Shown here: positions 5,780 through 7,638 of the stretch, piece by piece | How the letters are laid out: every line of letters begins with the position of its first letter | Numbering within the stretch: position 1 is the stretch's first letter | Origin: Clostridia bacterium | Lineage (GTDB): Bacteria; Bacillota; DSM-16504; Desulfitibacterales; Desulfitibacteraceae | Reading direction: 5' to 3' | Length of the DNA: 7,638 nt | Assembly (NCBI GenBank): GCA_018333845.1 | Contig: JAGXSK010000215.1 | Coordinates: forward strand, 1 to 7,638 | Position numbers and translations under genes: made by a program | The notes under the pieces: generated by a model | Database searches by the model: none | The model's input: the letters and a program-made list of their open reading frames with translations, nothing else | What the model was told of the DNA's origin: nothing

Positions 5780-7000
5780 TTATAATATTGCTGTCAGGAC
5801 ATCAATGTCTGACTGGCTTAGTTTGCCATCAATACGATTTACAAGCTCCCCTTTATTAAAGAGCAGTACTGCAGGAACCTGCTCAACGTGATACCTGCTG
5901 GCCACTAGATGATTTCTATACAGGTCGATTTTGACAAGCTTGGTATTTGGGTATCTGTCCTTATGCTGCTCTATAGTAGACACTGCCTCAATGCTTTCTT
6001 CATTTTGGGGTGCCCAGAAAACAACCATTACTGGTTCTTTGGCATCAAGAACCTGCATTTTAAAGTTTTCTTCTTCTGCAAGATATTTGTCTGCAGCAAA
6101 GGCTGCGACTGCTCCATCAGCTACTGCCGTAACCACCTGTCTTAAAAACTTTTGATTGGCATCCCCTGCTGCATAAACTCCGGGCACTGATGTTTCCATC
6201 TTTTCATTTACAATTATATAGCCGTTATCATTGAGTGCTACCTTGCCCTTTAAAAATTCAGTATTAGGTACATAGCCCACAAAAAAGAATACACCATTTG
6301 TTTCCATTTCTGTTAATTCACCAGTTTTAAGGTTTTTAATTACCACCTGTTCAACTAGACCGTCACCCCTGATTTCATTAAGAACAGAATTCCAGACAAA
6401 GTGTATTTTAGGATTGGCATATGCCTTTTCCTGGCTTGCCTTGTTGGCATCAAGGATGCCTTCATCATGTATGACAATAATGGTTACCTTATCTGCAAAT
6501 TTAGTCAGGTAGATGGCTTCTTCAATGGCAGCGTCTCCATTACCAACTACAACAACATCCAGATCCTCATAAAAGTCAGCATCACAGGTTGCACAGTACG
6601 ATACGCCCTTGCCTACAAAGGCCTTTTCTCCCTTGATTCCTAGAGTTCTTGGATTGGCACCTGGGGCTAAAACCACTGCCTTGGCATGGTACTCCTGCCC
6701 CCTTTTGGTGTGAATTACCTTTACCTCACCCTCTAGTTCAAGATCTGTCACCTGCTCTTTTTCAAAAACTACTCCAAAGTCTTCAGCATGCTCCCTAATG
6801 GATTTCATAATCCCGGGGCCTGTTGCTCCCCTACCAAAACCCGGGTAATTCTCTAGTTCTTCTGTAGTAGCTGCCTGTCCGCCTGTACGACCCTTTTCAA
6901 GGACTATAGTCTTTAACTTTGCTCTCGCGCCGTAGATGCCTGCTGCCATCCCGGCAGGGCCTCCCCCAACTACCAGCAAGTCCCATACTTCCTTGCTCAT
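5780..7000 (-). CDS. trxB: Thioredoxin reductase-like flavoprotein fused to a cysteine-less thioredoxin domain
   Basis: A single 406-residue reading frame. Residues 1 to about 310 are a low-Mr thioredoxin reductase: FAD motif GGGPAG (12-17), GGQ (40-42), redox motif CATC (Cys136/Cys139), nucleotide motif GNGDAA (153-158), and the second FAD motif VPGVYAAGD (272-280). Residues from about 316 to the end align with thioredoxin (FWAP at 328-331, KIDLY, then QVPAVLLF with cis-Pro376), but the WCGPC site is replaced by QNEES (332-336), so both cysteines are gone; the buried Asp next to it is Val327. The first strand/helix of the Trx fold is also shortened. The HRRxxxR motif for the NADPH 2'-phosphate is replaced by an arginine-free stretch (VIHDEGI, 176-182). 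In grd clusters separate trxB and trxA normally supply electrons to GrdA; this gene sits between component B and grdA and probably does that job, perhaps with the dead domain as a docking module. AGGAGG (7011-7016) lies 10 nt before the ATG; 46 bp separate it from the upstream gene. Confidence 0.94.
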   Translation of the reverse strand: MSKEVWDLLVVGGGPAGMAAGIYGARAKLKTIVLEKGRTGGQAATTEELENYPGFGRGATGPGIMKSIREHAEDFGVVFEKEQVTDLELEGEVKVIHTKRGQEYHAKAVVLAPGANPRTLGIKGEKAFVGKGVSYCATCDADFYEDLDVVVVGNGDAAIEEAIYLTKFADKVTIIVIHDEGILDANKASQEKAYANPKIHFVWNSVLNEIRGDGLVEQVVIKNLKTGELTEMETNGVFFFVGYVPNTEFLKGKVALNDNGYIIVNEKMETSVPGVYAAGDANQKFLRQVVTAVADGAVAAFAADKYLAEEENFKMQVLDAKEPVMVVFWAPQNEESIEAVSTIEQHKDRYPNTKLVKIDLYRNHLVASRYHVEQVPAVLLFNKGELVNRIDGKLSQSDIDVLTAIL

Positions 7001-7046
7001 TTAACTTGCACCTCCTTTAAATAGTTCAGTTAACTCAAGCCAGATT

Positions 7047-7638
7047 TTATATCCTAACAGGAAATACTGTCTGCTCTGTAACCTCTGTAGTCAATGCATC
7101 TAATGCTACTCCCACCCTATGGTAGCGCAGCTTCCATTGTTCTTCCTTTGGGGTATTTGGATTGCCCAGGGGATATGGAATAGATATGGTTGGTACCATT
7201 CTATTAGAGCCAACTGTCTTGGCAATTGGAAGCAAATTGGCCATTGTTACAATTGTAATCCCTCTTCTTTCTATTTCCTTGTTTATCGTTGCACCGCAAC
7301 GTGTACAGGTTCCTCAGGTGGCGGTAAGAATAACAGCATCCACACCAGCTGCAACCAATTCCTCAGCAATTTCTTGACCCATACGCTGGGCTTCTCCCTG
7401 GGTGGTACCTGTACCCACAGTGGTATAGAAATAGTCATGGACCTTGCCAATCTTGCCTTCCCTTTCATACTGCCTTAATGCATCTAAAGGCACTACCACA
7501 TTTGGATCAGCATTTGCAGCTGCTGGGTCATAACCAGCATGAATTGTTTTGTACTTTCCTGCTTCAAACCTATCCAGCTTTGAAATATCATATTTGCCCC
7601 ATTTAGTAGCAGAAGCAGATTGAATTCTATCTGGATTG
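7047..7638 (-). CDS. grdB/F/H: Component B selenoprotein of glycine/sarcosine/betaine reductase (GrdB/GrdF/GrdH family), C-terminal part
   Basis: The 5' part lies beyond the right edge. The first complete codon is at 7635-7637, and 196 residues are present when the TGA at 7314-7316 is read as selenocysteine. The motif is TATUGTCTRCGAT, the UxxCxxC redox signature of the substrate-specific component B subunit; 88 residues follow the selenocysteine, as expected for a family of about 430-440 residues with Sec near 350. Component B binds the amine substrate through the pyruvoyl group of its partner (GrdE/G/I, presumably just upstream) and delivers the carboxymethyl group to GrdA. Glycine (GrdB), sarcosine (GrdF) and betaine (GrdH) types share this motif, and I cannot separate them firmly by eye. 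The BCCT transporter at the end of the operon favours GrdH. Ending translation at TGA would split this into two small false ORFs (7314-7499 and 7047-7244). Confidence 0.95.
7277..7309 (-). promoter_or_regulatory. SECIS-like hairpin immediately after the component-B UGA
   Basis: On the transcript, a perfect 6-bp stem CGUUGC (7296-7301) with GCAACG (7287-7292) closes a GGU loop, starting 12 nt after the UGA. A lower helix CCUGU (7305-7309) with ACA-A-GG (7277-7282, one bulged A) lies beneath a small internal loop. Stem position and a GGU loop resemble the bacterial fdhF-type SECIS bound by SelB. It overlaps the codons for CTRCGAT, so the coding constraint partly shapes it. Confidence 0.7.
7314..7316 (-). 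other. Selenocysteine codon of the component-B gene (UGA)
   Basis: In-frame TGA inside TATUGTCTRCGAT, the conserved UxxCxxC site of the GrdB/F/H family, with uninterrupted family similarity on both sides. Confidence 0.95.

Noticed and set aside
7025..7038. Palindrome AGTTAACT with partial TT/AA flanks in the spacer before the trxB fusion.
   Set aside because: It is short and AT-rich, inside an operon spacer, and of a kind expected by chance.
7047..7499. Two separate small genes at 7047-7244 and 7314-7499.
   Set aside because: They are in the same frame, joined through a TGA inside UGTCTRC, and together match the C-terminal part of the GrdB/F/H family.

Overview
The window carries the downstream part of a selenium-dependent glycine/sarcosine/betaine reductase (Grd) operon on the minus strand, followed by an intrinsic terminator and the 5' part of an unrelated MFS transporter gene. 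The Grd pathway belongs to strictly anaerobic, amino-acid- or betaine-reducing Firmicutes. The AT-rich composition, strong AGGAGG-type ribosome binding sites and frequent GTG/TTG starts fit a Clostridia-class anaerobe. A species cannot be named from the sequence.

Read in the direction of transcription (right to left), the layout is: (1) the 3' part of a component-B selenoprotein gene (GrdB/GrdF/GrdH family, cut by the right window edge) with an in-frame TGA at 7314-7316; (2) a thioredoxin-reductase gene fused to a C-terminal thioredoxin-like domain that has lost both active-site cysteines; (3) grdA, selenoprotein A, with an in-frame TGA at 5622-5624; (4) grdC and (5) grdD, the two subunits of the acetyl-phosphate-forming component C; (6) a BCCT-family betaine/choline-type transporter; (7) an intrinsic terminator at 814-837; (8) an MFS efflux-type transporter running off the left edge, probably on its own promoter. 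The genes from component B to the BCCT transporter are co-directional with gaps of roughly 25-100 bp and look like one operon.

Working model: the BCCT protein imports a quaternary amine, most likely glycine betaine. Component B (GrdB/F/H plus a pyruvoyl partner that should lie just beyond the right edge) activates the substrate. The GrdA selenol takes over the carboxymethyl group, and GrdC/GrdD release it as acetyl phosphate for ATP synthesis. The thioredoxin-reductase-like protein should return electrons to oxidised GrdA. The adjacent BCCT gene suggests a betaine (or sarcosine) rather than a glycine reductase, but this is inference.

The most interesting points are the cysteine-less Trx domain on a reductase that also lacks the usual NADPH-phosphate arginines, a compact SECIS-like hairpin after the component-B UGA, a perfect 12-bp hairpin between grdA and grdC, and a REP-like palindrome that contains the grdC stop codon. 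Both selenoprotein genes would be truncated or split by standard gene calling.
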